Translations under genes and position numbers: made by a program
Shown here: positions 38,580 through 47,619 of the stretch, one piece after another
Position numbering within the stretch: position 1 is the first letter of the stretch
How the letters are laid out: every line of letters starts with the position of its first letter
The notes under the pieces: generated by a model
The model's database searches: none
Seen by the model: the letters and a program-made list of their open reading frames with translations, nothing else
Told to the model about the DNA's origin: nothing
DNA from: Nitrospira sp.
GTDB taxonomy: Bacteria; Nitrospirota; Nitrospiria; Nitrospirales; Nitrospiraceae
Assembly (NCBI GenBank): GCA_029194675.1
Contig: JARFXP010000002.1
Span: 1,212,150-1,276,149 of the forward strand
Length of the DNA: 64,000 nt
Direction of reading: 5' to 3'

Positions 38580-40028
38580 TTACGGCAGCAAATGGCCGAC
38601 GCGACCATCCATCGCGCTGCCTGTGCTGATGCTGTTGGACAATATTTCCGCCGCCGGCGACCGTTGTCCTGCCTTGCCGCCGTAGCCGCTTTTTTCGGCA
38701 AACCCCATCAAGTAGAACTCAAAGTCGTTCGGCTCCACGTAATAATCTGTCGGCAGCGTTTGCGCGGCCATATCGAGCGGCTTGACCAAGTGCGGCGTCA
38801 CAATGATCACCAATTCCGTTTCGCTCTTCTGGAACGAACTGCTCCGGAACAAGGCACCTAAGATGGGAATCTCACCGAGGACTGGAACCTTTTTCACCGA
38901 CTCCCTGACGTTGTCACGCAACAACCCACCGATGGCGAAGCTCTGCCCATCCGCCAATTCGATCGTTGTCGCCGCTCGCCTGGTTGTAATGGCCGGCACC
39001 ACGAATCCTTGCGTTCTCAAGGCATTCGTAAAATCAAGCTCTGACACTTCCGGCGCGACGTTCAAGCTGATGTGCTTGCTGTTCAAGACATTCGGCGTAA
39101 AGACCAACCCGACACCGAATTTCTTGAACTGGATCGTGACCAGGCCAAAGGCTTGTGGTACGGGAATGGGAAATTCGCCTCCGGCAAGGAAGGCTGCTTC
39201 TTGGCCGTTCAACGCCATCAGGGTTGGCTTCGCCAAGACTTTCAACAGATTTTCTTCCTTGAGCGCGTCCACAAATCCTATCCAAGAGATACTCCCGGTG
39301 TTGAATCCAAATGCACCTTGGATCGCCTGAGTAATTCCTGAACCTATGGTAGCCATTTGACCAGCCGGATGAGCCAAGCTCGCGAGGCTCGTCAAGTTAG
39401 CCAGCACCGATACGACAAAGAAATCATTGCCGACTCCGACAAAATTCACCCCGAGCCGTTTGATCAACTCGCGGTTCATTTCTGCCACGCGGACTTCCAG
39501 CATCACTTGTTGAACACCGCCCACCTGCATGGCATTCACGATCTTCTTCGGTGCATAGGCCTCAGCCATGCTCAACGCACGGTTCAGATTGTTGGAATTC
39601 GAGGCGGTTCCGGAGAGTGTGATGTGATCATGATCGGAAGTGACCAGGATGCCGCTTTCATCCGGCAAGGTCTTATGAAGATTCTCTTTCAGACGGGTCA
39701 CATCCGGAGCGATCATCACGTCATACATCCCCATCATCTTGCCGCTCTCATTCCAAAGTGTCAGATTCGTGACTCCTATGGTCTTGCCTGTCAGATAGAT
39801 CTGTGTCGGAGAGAGTACGACGGTGTCGGCCACGTCAGGATTGGCCAACGACGCTCGTTTGATCGCCACAGGCAGATCCAGCACCTTCGACTTGCCCATG
39901 GTCAACTCGAGCTTCTGGGGCTCGCGCTGTTCTGCAACTCCTCCAACCGGGTCCTGCCCAAACGCTTGAGCCCCAGCTGAGATCCCAAGTGCCAACCCCA
40001 TGATCGTGATCGCATTGCGTAATTTCAT
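38580..40028 (-). CDS. cpaC: Tad pilus outer-membrane secretin CpaC/RcpA
   Basis: 482 aa. Signal peptide, then the pilus-assembly N-domain (KLELTMGKSKVLDLPVAIKR; QIYLTGKTIGVTNLTLW), a BON-like domain (residues 115-185), and the secretin domain from about 200, with EVRVAEMNRELIKRLGVNF and QSFAIGGLLRDNVRESVKKVPVLGEIPILGALFRS-type signature. Forms the outer-membrane pore for the Flp pilus. Confidence 0.94.
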   Translation of the reverse strand: MKLRNAITIMGLALGISAGAQAFGQDPVGGVAEQREPQKLELTMGKSKVLDLPVAIKRASLANPDVADTVVLSPTQIYLTGKTIGVTNLTLWNESGKMMGMYDVMIAPDVTRLKENLHKTLPDESGILVTSDHDHITLSGTASNSNNLNRALSMAEAYAPKKIVNAMQVGGVQQVMLEVRVAEMNRELIKRLGVNFVGVGNDFFVVSVLANLTSLASLAHPAGQMATIGSGITQAIQGAFGFNTGSISWIGFVDALKEENLLKVLAKPTLMALNGQEAAFLAGGEFPIPVPQAFGLVTIQFKKFGVGLVFTPNVLNSKHISLNVAPEVSELDFTNALRTQGFVVPAITTRRAATTIELADGQSFAIGGLLRDNVRESVKKVPVLGEIPILGALFRSSSFQKSETELVIIVTPHLVKPLDMAAQTLPTDYYVEPNDFEFYLMGFAEKSGYGGKAGQRSPAAEILSNSISTGSAMDGRVGHLLP

Positions 40029-40067
40029 CGGATGTATCCTCCAGACGTTTTCCCAACATCCCGGAAT

Positions 40068-40700
40068 TTAGAACTTCACCGCGTTCACCGATGTCCCCTT
40101 GATCACTTCGACCGTCACAGTCTGCAGATCAGCTGGCACCTTGGTCCCTGGTGGTTCGGGATAGATCTTGAGAAAGTTCAGGACTTTCTTCGGAGCATAG
40201 GCTTCAGCCACGGCCAGTACCTGACTCAGGCGCGCCTCACTGGACACAGTCCCAAATACAGTCACATGGTCGTGGGTTCCCCTCAAACGAATATTCGTCT
40301 CATCCGGCAACAACTCTGCAAGCTGCTGCTTCAACCGAACCAGGTCCACTCCGACATCAAGATCCAGGATGGCGAGCACCTGGTCGTCCTGCCCCCACAG
40401 CGTAAGATTGGTTGTTCCATAGCCCTTGCCGGTCACATAGATCTGTTTCGGACTCAACACCATGGCATCGGCGATATGCGGATCAGCCAACGATGCCCGC
40501 TTGATCGCCACAGGCATGCTGACCACGGTCGACTTTCCGACCACCAGGTTGACCTGCTGTGGTTCTTTTGATAACGAGACAAGTTGAATGTCGTTGTTCT
40601 TTGCCACGACGACCGAAGGACCCGTCAGAAGAACCCCGCTGCAAACCATGCCAACTATCCATTGCGCGTGATTGCCGAGTCGAAGATGTGTAAGCCGCAT
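40068..40700 (-). CDS. CpaC N-domain paralogue lacking the secretin domain
   Basis: 210 aa from the ATG at 40700 with GGAGG seven bases upstream. A signal peptide is followed by the same N-domain and BON-like segment as CpaC (MPVAIKRASLADPHIADAMV; QIYVTGKGYGTTNLTLWG; AVAEAYAPKKVLNFLKI), and it stops where the secretin domain should begin. It looks intact, not broken. It is probably a duplication product that binds or caps the secretin ring periplasmically; that role is inferred. Confidence 0.85.
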   Translation of the reverse strand: MRLTHLRLGNHAQWIVGMVCSGVLLTGPSVVVAKNNDIQLVSLSKEPQQVNLVVGKSTVVSMPVAIKRASLADPHIADAMVLSPKQIYVTGKGYGTTNLTLWGQDDQVLAILDLDVGVDLVRLKQQLAELLPDETNIRLRGTHDHVTVFGTVSSEARLSQVLAVAEAYAPKKVLNFLKIYPEPPGTKVPADLQTVTVEVIKGTSVNAVKF

Positions 40701-40719
40701 ACCCATGCCTCCCTGACTC

Positions 40720-41538
40720 CTAGAACTTAATTTCCTTACGAACATCGCCTTTAATGATTTCGATCCGGATGCCACCATCGCCGTCGTGGACTTTTTTCGC
40801 CTGAAAGGAGCTGAGAAGCGCCCCGACGTTGGCGCCTTTGGTCAACACGCGCTCGCTATTCAACGGGTTGCGCAGGGCCAACCTTAACCGCCCCTGCGTC
40901 GAAGCCAGTGCCAGCTTCTCGGCCTCTTCCACATCGACCTCGACGGTGATGACCTGAACCGGCTTCGGCTCTTCATCCTTCCCCTTCCGCTCCATCTGAG
41001 TGCCGGCCGCCAGCACCTTCACATTCTCCAGGATGGTCTTGGAAATGGCATGCTCCGGCTTTCCAGGAGTCGGTTCGATCGTCACCATGACATCCACACG
41101 ATCAGCCGGTTTGATGAAGCCTGCGACTCCGATCACATCATCGACCTTTACCGACATGGCCCGCTTGTTCACATCGGTCACGGCAGCAACTCCCCCGCCG
41201 GTTGTCCCGAGGGGTGCCAGCTTCGATTCCAAGAGCATCTCGTTTCTCTTCACATCCACCAACAACACTCGGTCTTTGATCGAGTCCAGCGTCGTAAAGT
41301 GTCCTTCAGGAATGGCACCGGTTGGAATCTCCTGCATCAGCATCATCTCGGGAGCGAGTTTCGTCCCCCAGGGAATATCCGCATTCGCCACCAAGACCTG
41401 CACATTCTTGGTCATGGACAATGGCGCCGCCAGCAACCGGTTCTTCTCGTTCTGCAGCCACGAGAAAACGAGGAAGCTGGTTACGACGCCCAGCACCAAC
41501 GCCAATCCGAAAAACACCAGAGGCCGATACCGCTTCAT
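40720..41538 (-). CDS. cpaB: Flp pilus assembly protein CpaB/RcpC
   Basis: 272 aa. One N-terminal membrane anchor (PLVFFGLALVLGVVTSFLVF), a SAF domain at about 45-115 (ADIPWGTKLAPEMMLMQEIP), and the RcpC/CpaB domain (VDVMVTIEPTP; VLAAGTQMERKG; RLRLALRNPLNSERV). CpaB is a periplasmic part of the Flp pilus envelope channel. Twenty bases upstream of the secretin-like paralogue. Confidence 0.93.
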   Translation of the reverse strand: MKRYRPLVFFGLALVLGVVTSFLVFSWLQNEKNRLLAAPLSMTKNVQVLVANADIPWGTKLAPEMMLMQEIPTGAIPEGHFTTLDSIKDRVLLVDVKRNEMLLESKLAPLGTTGGGVAAVTDVNKRAMSVKVDDVIGVAGFIKPADRVDVMVTIEPTPGKPEHAISKTILENVKVLAAGTQMERKGKDEEPKPVQVITVEVDVEEAEKLALASTQGRLRLALRNPLNSERVLTKGANVGALLSSFQAKKVHDGDGGIRIEIIKGDVRKEIKF

Positions 41539-41641
41539 TGCCCCTCCTCCTCTTCAATCGATGCCATCCGATTGCTGCCCTGATTTGCGTTCATGGTTCT
41601 CACTGCTGCTTGACCAACCATAGATGAATTCCGTGTGAGGC

Positions 41642-42166
41642 CTATCCCCCGAAGGGCTGGACCCCTCCGAGAAAAAGTAGGGTACCGGCGCCAATCGCCA
41701 ACGCGTACCGAAGCCGAAACGGCAATTGTAAATCCCCTACCCCAGTCGTTCCCCCAGTCATGAATGCGCCATACGTGGCGAACGCTAATTTCTTGGATGT
41801 GGCGGCGAGGCCCCACTGATAGCTCATGGCACCGAGCGCATAGAGCCCTCCGACTAAGACTGAAAGCGCGGCGACGGAGAGCGCTCCAAATGGACCGAGC
41901 ATTGAGCCGACCGCCGCCATCAATTTCACATCGCCCGCTCCAATGGCTCTGCAAGCATAGGGAAGTAGAAACAGTCCCATACCCACGCCAAGGCCGGCCA
42001 AGCTAATCAACGCGCTGTGCAGCCCACCCATCCATGCCTGCACGAGAATGCCGAAGCCCATTGCCGAAAAAGTGAGCCAGTTCGGGATGCGAGCCCATCG
42101 AAGATCTGTATAAATTGCCGTGATCAGTAGTGATGTTAGAACGATGATCAGCATGGATGGCATCAT
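41642..42166 (-). CDS. tadV: Tad prepilin peptidase TadV/CpaA
   Basis: 174 aa from the ATG at 42166. A24 aspartic prepilin peptidase: the first catalytic Asp in IYTDLRWARIPNWLTF and the second in IGAGDVKLMAAVGSMLG (the GxGD motif). About six membrane segments. It lacks the N-methylation domain, as usual for TadV. It processes Flp and the TadE/TadG pseudopilins. Confidence 0.93.
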   Translation of the reverse strand: MMPSMLIIVLTSLLITAIYTDLRWARIPNWLTFSAMGFGILVQAWMGGLHSALISLAGLGVGMGLFLLPYACRAIGAGDVKLMAAVGSMLGPFGALSVAALSVLVGGLYALGAMSYQWGLAATSKKLAFATYGAFMTGGTTGVGDLQLPFRLRYALAIGAGTLLFLGGVQPFGG

Positions 42167-42269
42167 GGTCTCTCGAATCTCCCGCGCATCACCTTCCGCT
42201 TCGCGGCCCTGGATGGATTGGTTAGCCCGATGTATCATCGGGCCAACCAATGTTCCTCCCTCTAATTAG

Positions 42270-42446
42270 CTAGCACGCACCACCACCGACGCAGGTCGCG
42301 GCCCTCTGAATGGCCTGCCCGATGTTGGTGCCTAGCGCTTGACTCGCAGCAGCCATCCCGAGAACAACCACCGCCAAGAGCAGAGCATATTCAGCAGCCG
42401 AAGCACCTTCTTCTTCCTTCACGAACTGGCGAATTGCGTTCAACAT
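42270..42446 (-). CDS. flp: Flp/Fap-type major pilin
   Basis: 58 aa from the ATG at 42446, with AAAGG eight bases upstream. Prepilin form: short charged leader ending EEEG, then ASAAEYALLLAVVVLGMAAA with the Flp motif (cleavage after G, conserved E and Y at mature positions 5-6). A small glycine-rich end has two cysteines (ATCVGGGAC). It is the subunit of the Tad pilus. First gene of the minus-strand pilus cluster. Confidence 0.94.
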   Translation of the reverse strand: MLNAIRQFVKEEEGASAAEYALLLAVVVLGMAAASQALGTNIGQAIQRAATCVGGGAC

Positions 42447-42890
42447 GATTTGCACCTTTCATATTGTTTAAAGTTTGAGTTTATTGCTTACGAACTACTC
42501 TGCACATTCATTTCTTGTCCGGCCTTGGCTTGCGACCGTTTACGCCATCAAAAACTTTCTCACCTCCTTCGTCTTGGCCATCAGTTCGCAGCAAAGTCGG
42601 ATCCTCATTGGTCTAGTGCATAGCAAGTCGCCAGCCAGATCATCCGCCGCTCAAACTGATTGTATTTTCAGCACAAACCGGTTTGTCCTTCATGGGCTGC
42701 GGTATTCCTGCCTCAGGCGAGCCCCCACCGAACATGGTGCGGATGAGGCTCCGGCGCCGCAGCTAACGAACCAGAACGGCAGCATCAAAGCGAATACGAT
42801 TGGGAAATTTGGTTTTGTTTGACCATCAGGCAGCATCGCGGCATGCTGTCCGTACACCATCGCTCAATCACACTAGAGGGGTTGGACGTG
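42447..42890. other. Divergent control region between flp and the tadD-like gene
   Basis: About 440 bp with no gene. It holds a sigma-54 type promoter for flp (listed separately) and must hold the promoter of the plus-strand TPR lipoprotein gene, for which no strong motif was found. Confidence 0.6.
42622..42637 (-). promoter_or_regulatory. Sigma-54 (-24/-12) promoter upstream of flp
   Basis: On the minus strand it reads TGGCTGGCGACTTGCT. The GG and GC dinucleotides have the strict 10-bp spacing, and about 10 of 12 informative positions match the sigma-54 consensus TGGCACG-N4-TTGCW. It lies about 180 bp before the flp start. A sigma-54 activator gene (44347-45348) is nearby. Promoter activity is inferred. 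Confidence 0.65.
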
Positions 42891-43895
42891 ATGACAGATA
42901 TGCAATCTTTGAAGGTATTGTTCACTGCCGGTGTTATTGTGGGAGTTTCCACCCTCACCGGATGCAGCGGAACAAAAGATCAGCTCGCGTCGTCATTCGA
43001 TATGGCGGAATATCGGAAGATGATGGAAGAACAGAAGAATCAACAGGAACGCCTGGCGGAGGCCTCCCCCTCAACCCCTGAGATGACGGTAGAAGAGCAT
43101 GAGCGCCGGGGAGATCTCGACGCGCAGGCTCGGAATTATCCAGTGGCAAGTCTTCACTATGACAAAGCTTTGAAGGCCGATCCTACCCGCAACTCAGTCA
43201 GACTCAAGCTGGGGCAGATGTTTTTGCAACAAGGGCTTCTCGATCCCGCTCTGACACAGTTTCAGGATTCACGAACCCGTGAGCCCGAGTCTGCAGCGGT
43301 CCATGAGGGCATGGGGCAGATCTATCTGCTGCAGGGCAAGTTGGCGGAAGCGGAGAAGGCCTTGACCAAGGCCATCACGCTCAACCCATCCAACTGGCAA
43401 TCTCATAACCTCTTGGGTCTCGTGTACGACCAGGAAAAGCGCCATACCGACGCCATTGCGTCCTATCAGACGGCCCTGACCTATCGACCGCGCGAGCCGA
43501 GCGTGTTGAATAATCTGGGCCTCGCCTACGCGCTGAGCGGCAATTACGAATCCGCCATCGACGCCTACGAGCAGGCCATTGCAGCCGGTTCTCGCTCTCC
43601 AAAGCTCTATAACAATTTGGGCGTCGCCTTTGTCCAGCGCCGCCGTTATGTCGATGCGCTCAACACCTTCAAAAAAGCGACGGACGAACCACGCGCCTAT
43701 AACAACCTCGGTGTCGCCCTCCTCGGCGTCAGCAGTACAAAGAAAGCTGTCGCCTGCTTCGAGAAAGCCATAGAACTCAGCCCGCAGTACTATGAGAAAG
43801 CATCGGAGAATCTTCGGATTGCCCGCCAAGCAGTTCCCAACGCCGCTAATGGGACGGCTACGTCGAATATGCCTGACACCAGCTCTTGCCCATAA
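42891..43895 (+). CDS. tadD: TadD-like TPR lipoprotein
   Basis: 334 aa from the ATG at 42891 with AGAGGGG upstream; another ATG lies at 42900. Lipobox at STLTGC. Residues 75-310 are a run of about seven TPR repeats (AVHEGMGQIYLLQGKLAEAEKAL; SWHNLLGLVYDQ-like; SVLNNLGLAYALSGNYESAI). TadD lipoproteins help secretin assembly in Tad systems. It diverges from flp. Confidence 0.85.
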   Translation: MTDMQSLKVLFTAGVIVGVSTLTGCSGTKDQLASSFDMAEYRKMMEEQKNQQERLAEASPSTPEMTVEEHERRGDLDAQARNYPVASLHYDKALKADPTRNSVRLKLGQMFLQQGLLDPALTQFQDSRTREPESAAVHEGMGQIYLLQGKLAEAEKALTKAITLNPSNWQSHNLLGLVYDQEKRHTDAIASYQTALTYRPREPSVLNNLGLAYALSGNYESAIDAYEQAIAAGSRSPKLYNNLGVAFVQRRRYVDALNTFKKATDEPRAYNNLGVALLGVSSTKKAVACFEKAIELSPQYYEKASENLRIARQAVPNAANGTATSNMPDTSSCP

Positions 43896-43930
43896 TAGAG
43901 GTGGGACCGTCAGCGAGTGTGCCCATAGCG

Positions 43931-44215
43931 TTACTTATTTGATTCGAAAAGCTGTTGCAGTTCCATTCTTCGGGCTGGGTTCAAGCCGTAGATCTGATGG
44001 CTTGGTATGCTTCCTCTCCGGATAAGCCAGTCCCTTCCGACGAGGTCATTGAGAGCTTCCCTCACACCCATCCGATCGACAGTGGCTCCATACGCGCGAA
44101 GCCACCAGTTCTCAATTCCCTCGGCTGTATCTTTCGCGTCCGGATGGGAACAGAGATACCTCAGTAGCAGCCATACCACTCTGTTGCTGGTTGGAGACTG
44201 ATCCGGCCTTTCCAC
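43931..44215 (-). CDS. Small winged-helix-like protein
   Basis: 94 aa. NRVVWLLLRYLCSHPDAKDTAEGI, followed by VREALNDLVGRDWLIRRG and SHQIYGLNPARRMELQQLF, looks like a winged HTH fold. It lies 132 bp downstream of the sigma-54 activator on the same strand, so may be co-transcribed. No family name can be given. Confidence 0.6.
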   Translation of the reverse strand: MERPDQSPTSNRVVWLLLRYLCSHPDAKDTAEGIENWWLRAYGATVDRMGVREALNDLVGRDWLIRRGSIPSHQIYGLNPARRMELQQLFESNK

Positions 44216-44346
44216 AGTAGCCGGTCACCAGCACGATTAATGCCGAGCCACGCATCCATGGAACATCGCGGAATCTTGAGAAATGCTACGTCGACTCATC
44301 TCCCTGCGGCAATCATTCCTCAGGCAACGCACTGCCACACGTCATC

Positions 44347-45348
44347 CTAAGCCGCAGAAAAACTACGACGATCGAGGCCGTGCTTATGGAGCAACCGTTG
44401 GAAAGCGCGGCGCTCTTTTCGCGCGGCGCGTGCGGCTTTGGAAATATTCCCCTGATGGGTGGAGAGCATCTGACTCAGATATGCCCGCTCGAATTCGTCG
44501 ATCATCTTGATCTTCATAGCCTGAAACCCGCACTGATCGATCACGATTCCCTCTGGCACACACGTCACTGCTGATCCAGTCGGCTCATGATCAGGCAAGT
44601 CGAGGTCCTGACCTTCAAGTGCATCGCCCATCGCCATCGCTGCCGCGTGATGGATCACGCTTTGCAACTCCCTCACATTACCCGGCCATGCATAGTTCAT
44701 CAGTTTCTTTATGGCGTCGGTAGACAGTTGGACATCTCCCTTGCCAAATTCTTCGGCAGAGCGCTTCAAAAACTGCCTCGCGAGCTCCGGGATGTCTTCC
44801 CTTCTGTCACGCAGTGGAGGAAGCACCACGGACAACACATTCAAACGATAGAACAGGTCTTCGCGGAATTGGCGTGCTTTGACCAAGTACCTCAAGTCCG
44901 TATTCGTCGCGGCCACGATCTTCACATCGACGACTCGACTCTTCGTTGAGCCCAGTGGTCTAAACTCCTGATCCTGAAGCACACGCAGGAGTTTGCTTTG
45001 CGCCACCATATTGAGACTATTGATTTCATCGAGGAACAAGGTCCCACCGTCTGCCTCATGAAACAGCCCCTGTTTCTCGACGAGTGCGCCGGTGAATGCC
45101 CCCTTGCTGTGACCGAACAACTCGTTTTCAACCAGCTGATCCGGCAAGGCCGCGCAATTCACCGGCACGAACGGCTTCCCGCTCCGCTCACTCGAATAAT
45201 GAAGCGCCCGTGCAAACAATTCCTTGCCCGTTCCAGTCTCCCCTGAAATCAGCACCGTCGATTTGGATCTGCTTAGGAGTGGAATCTTACTCTTCACTTG
45301 AAGAAAACACCGGCTGGTTCCGATCAACTTTTCTTCCCAATGAGACAT
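44347..45348 (-). CDS. Sigma-54 dependent activator (AAA+ and Fis HTH only)
   Basis: 333 aa from the ATG at 45348 with a GGAGG upstream; the longer frame is rejected. Only a short N-terminus precedes the AAA+ domain: LISGETGTGKELFARALH is Walker A, GHSKGAFTGALVEK is the GAFTGA loop contacting sigma-54, GGTLFLDEINS is Walker B, and NVRELQSVIHHA the sensor. The Fis-type HTH (GNISKAARAARKERRAFQRLL) ends it. With no receiver or GAF domain it must be controlled by expression or by a partner. Close to the flp sigma-54 promoter. Confidence 0.94.
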   Translation of the reverse strand: MSHWEEKLIGTSRCFLQVKSKIPLLSRSKSTVLISGETGTGKELFARALHYSSERSGKPFVPVNCAALPDQLVENELFGHSKGAFTGALVEKQGLFHEADGGTLFLDEINSLNMVAQSKLLRVLQDQEFRPLGSTKSRVVDVKIVAATNTDLRYLVKARQFREDLFYRLNVLSVVLPPLRDRREDIPELARQFLKRSAEEFGKGDVQLSTDAIKKLMNYAWPGNVRELQSVIHHAAAMAMGDALEGQDLDLPDHEPTGSAVTCVPEGIVIDQCGFQAMKIKMIDEFERAYLSQMLSTHQGNISKAARAARKERRAFQRLLHKHGLDRRSFSAA

Positions 45349-45871
45349 GCTTGCATCTCCTCCCCCGCCGAAACTCTCAGTAGAGCCGCGAATGTACCCT
45401 CTTGACCTTCTAAAAAGGGACAGATAGTTCGACCTGTTCGACCCAGCCATAGCCTCCGTTCTGGTGCGCTCCACACGGATACTACACCTCAATGACCTTC
45501 TGTTCGCAGCGGCTTATTTGACCGAAGCTAGAACGGATTCGACCTTCTGCCCATACCAAACTGGGAGGGGGACCAGTATACAGACAGGTTAGTACTTTGG
45601 GAGGAGTCACCTGCCGTACCCATGAGTATCTGTAGGAGTGTTGATTCGTACCTCCACAAGCATTTCGCCGCGAGTGCTGGAAGCCAGTCCCTACCGCAAC
45701 GTTTGTCGGATAGCGATAAGACTTCGTGCTTTGGCAAGAAATCCAGGCAAAGCCTGCCGACCGGCATGTGTGACTGGGATCAAGCAGCCGCACTCTTGGT
45801 TCTGGTTCTCAGGAATTACTGGATTTCTATTCGTGTATTGCTACCTTCAAAAGATCGTCCATGAGGTAGCT
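45349..45871. other. Gene-free divergent region
   Basis: About 520 bp between the sigma-54 activator (minus) and the DsbA-like gene (plus). The plus-strand frame running through it (from 45638) has no signal peptide or family features before the chosen DsbA start. No promoter motif could be defended. Confidence 0.45.
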
Positions 45872-46918
45872 GTGAAGATCGGATCGATCGTTGGAATAGT
45901 CGGCGGCCTCAGCGGTCTGTCCCTGCTCCTGTTCATGACAGTGCCCTTCAGACCAACCGTACCACCTTGGCAGCCCTCCGTTTCAGAAACGAATTCACAG
46001 GTAGTCGCCACGGTTGGGACACGCTCTATCACGCTGGCGGAGGTTGAACAGACTGTTGCTCTACCACTGTATCAAGTGGAAGAGCAGCGGACAAAGCTGC
46101 TGCTTGAGTCGACCCAACATTTGATCGAAGAGGAATTGCTGGCGACCGAAGCGGCTAGAGTAGGCATAACCGTTCCAGAACTCATCGAGAGAGCGAACAA
46201 GTCTGAAACGGTAGCAAGAGTGGCCGATCTCCCACGGCCAATCCGTCAGGAAGGAAAGTCGTCGCAGCAACACCCGCCGTCACCTGCCTTGCTTACTTCA
46301 GAGGAAATGTCGGGAGTTCGGCGAGCGCTATTGGTTCAGTTACGTCGAAATGCAGAAATTCGCGTGAATCTCCCCCAGCCAGAACTCCCCGTGCTGAACG
46401 TCAGCCCCGACGACGATCCCTGGACCGGCACAGCCCAGGCACCGGTGACGATTGTCGAGTTCTCGGATTTTGAATGTCCCTATTGCAAGCGCAGTGTGGC
46501 AGTGCTGAAGGAACTCCTGGCAAAATATCCAGGCAAGTTGAAGCTGGTGTACCGTGACTTTCCCGGGCCGAATCATCAACAGGCTCTGTCGGCAGCCCAG
46601 GCAGCCCAGTGTGCCGCAGAGCAGAGTCGGTTTTGGGTATACCATGACGCCTTGTTCACCCGACAAGCACCGACAACCGCGTGGAATTTTTCCTCTCTCG
46701 CCGAGGACCTAGGACTGCACCAGTCGCCATTCAACGCTTGCATGAAGGAAAACCGTTACCGCGAAGAGGTGTTGAAGGATCTGCGAGATGGGCTGAAACT
46801 CGGCGTGACGAGTACCCCGACCTTCTTCATTAACGGACGTCCGTTGGTCGGCGCACGGCCGCTGGCGGATTTTCAAGCCATCATCAACCCACTTCTCGGC
46901 ACGCGCGCTTCGCCATAA
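45872..46918 (+). CDS. Periplasmic DsbA/thioredoxin-fold protein with SurA-like N-terminal part
   Basis: 348 aa from a GTG at 45872 preceded by GAGGTAG. A membrane anchor (IVGIVGGLSGLSLLLFMTVPF) is followed by a helical SurA/peptidyl-prolyl-isomerase-like N-region (TLAEVEQTVALPLYQ). The thioredoxin_4 domain covers about 175-345, with active site FSDFECPYCKRSVAVL (CPYC) and cis-proline TSTPTFFINGRPL. It probably forms or isomerises disulfides in exported proteins. Confidence 0.87.
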   Translation: MKIGSIVGIVGGLSGLSLLLFMTVPFRPTVPPWQPSVSETNSQVVATVGTRSITLAEVEQTVALPLYQVEEQRTKLLLESTQHLIEEELLATEAARVGITVPELIERANKSETVARVADLPRPIRQEGKSSQQHPPSPALLTSEEMSGVRRALLVQLRRNAEIRVNLPQPELPVLNVSPDDDPWTGTAQAPVTIVEFSDFECPYCKRSVAVLKELLAKYPGKLKLVYRDFPGPNHQQALSAAQAAQCAAEQSRFWVYHDALFTRQAPTTAWNFSSLAEDLGLHQSPFNACMKENRYREEVLKDLRDGLKLGVTSTPTFFINGRPLVGARPLADFQAIINPLLGTRASP

Positions 46919-46974
46919 ACTCTCTTGTAAGATCCGGCGATGCTGGACTACTCTCATGACAGGAGGGTCGATCT

Positions 46975-47616
46975 ATGGAAGAGAGTCGCCTTACAAGGAC
47001 CAAAGAACAATGGGCTCGGGCTCGGCGAGGCGGAGAAGAACGAGAAGTCTTTTATGACGGCGATGATCGTTTACCTCCAGGCCAACATCTCGTCGACAGC
47101 TTTCCTGTACTGGACCTAGGCTTCAAGCCGGAGATTCCATTAGGCGACTGGAGGCTCAGCATCGGCGGATTTGTCGCTGACCCGCTTGTCTTGATATGGG
47201 AGCAATTCCTGACACAACCTCAATTTAAAAGCCGGTCGGACTTCCATTGCGTTACTTCATGGAGCCGTTATGACAACGACTGGGAAGGCGTGAGCTTCAA
47301 ACACATCATTTCCGTCGTGAAACCGCTGTCGCTTGCGCGATTTGTCCTCTTCAAGTCCTACGACGACTACACGACGAACCTCCCGCTTGAGGCCTGTGAC
47401 GATGACGATGTGCTGCTGGCCCATAGCTGGAACGGCAAACCCCTGTCCCGGGACCATGGGGGGCCGGTACGCGTGATCGTTCCGAAACGCTATGCCTGGA
47501 AGGGTGCGAAGTGGGTCAAGGACATTACGTTTTCGGATAAGGATGAGAAAGGGTTTTGGGAAGTCCGCGGGTATTCCAACCGCGCGCTCCCGTGGAAGAA
47601 CGATCGTTACGGATAG
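46975..47616 (+). CDS. Sulfite-oxidase-like molybdopterin oxidoreductase
   Basis: 213 aa. Single oxidoreductase_molyb domain: WRLSIGGFVADPLVL, then DFHCVTSWSRYDNDWEGV with the molybdenum-ligand cysteine at C92, and NGKPLSRDHGGPVRVIVPKRYAWKGAKWV. It has no Tat signal, heme or dimer domain, so is a cytoplasmic YuiH-like form. The substrate is unknown. Follows the DsbA-like gene on the same strand by 56 bp with GGAGGG upstream. Confidence 0.9.
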   Translation: MEESRLTRTKEQWARARRGGEEREVFYDGDDRLPPGQHLVDSFPVLDLGFKPEIPLGDWRLSIGGFVADPLVLIWEQFLTQPQFKSRSDFHCVTSWSRYDNDWEGVSFKHIISVVKPLSLARFVLFKSYDDYTTNLPLEACDDDDVLLAHSWNGKPLSRDHGGPVRVIVPKRYAWKGAKWVKDITFSDKDEKGFWEVRGYSNRALPWKNDRYG

Positions 47617-47619
47617 TGG

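Noticed and set aside
42475..42822. Plus-strand frame of 115 codons in the flp control region
   Set aside because: No coding features; overlaps the sigma-54 site and has no ribosome binding site.
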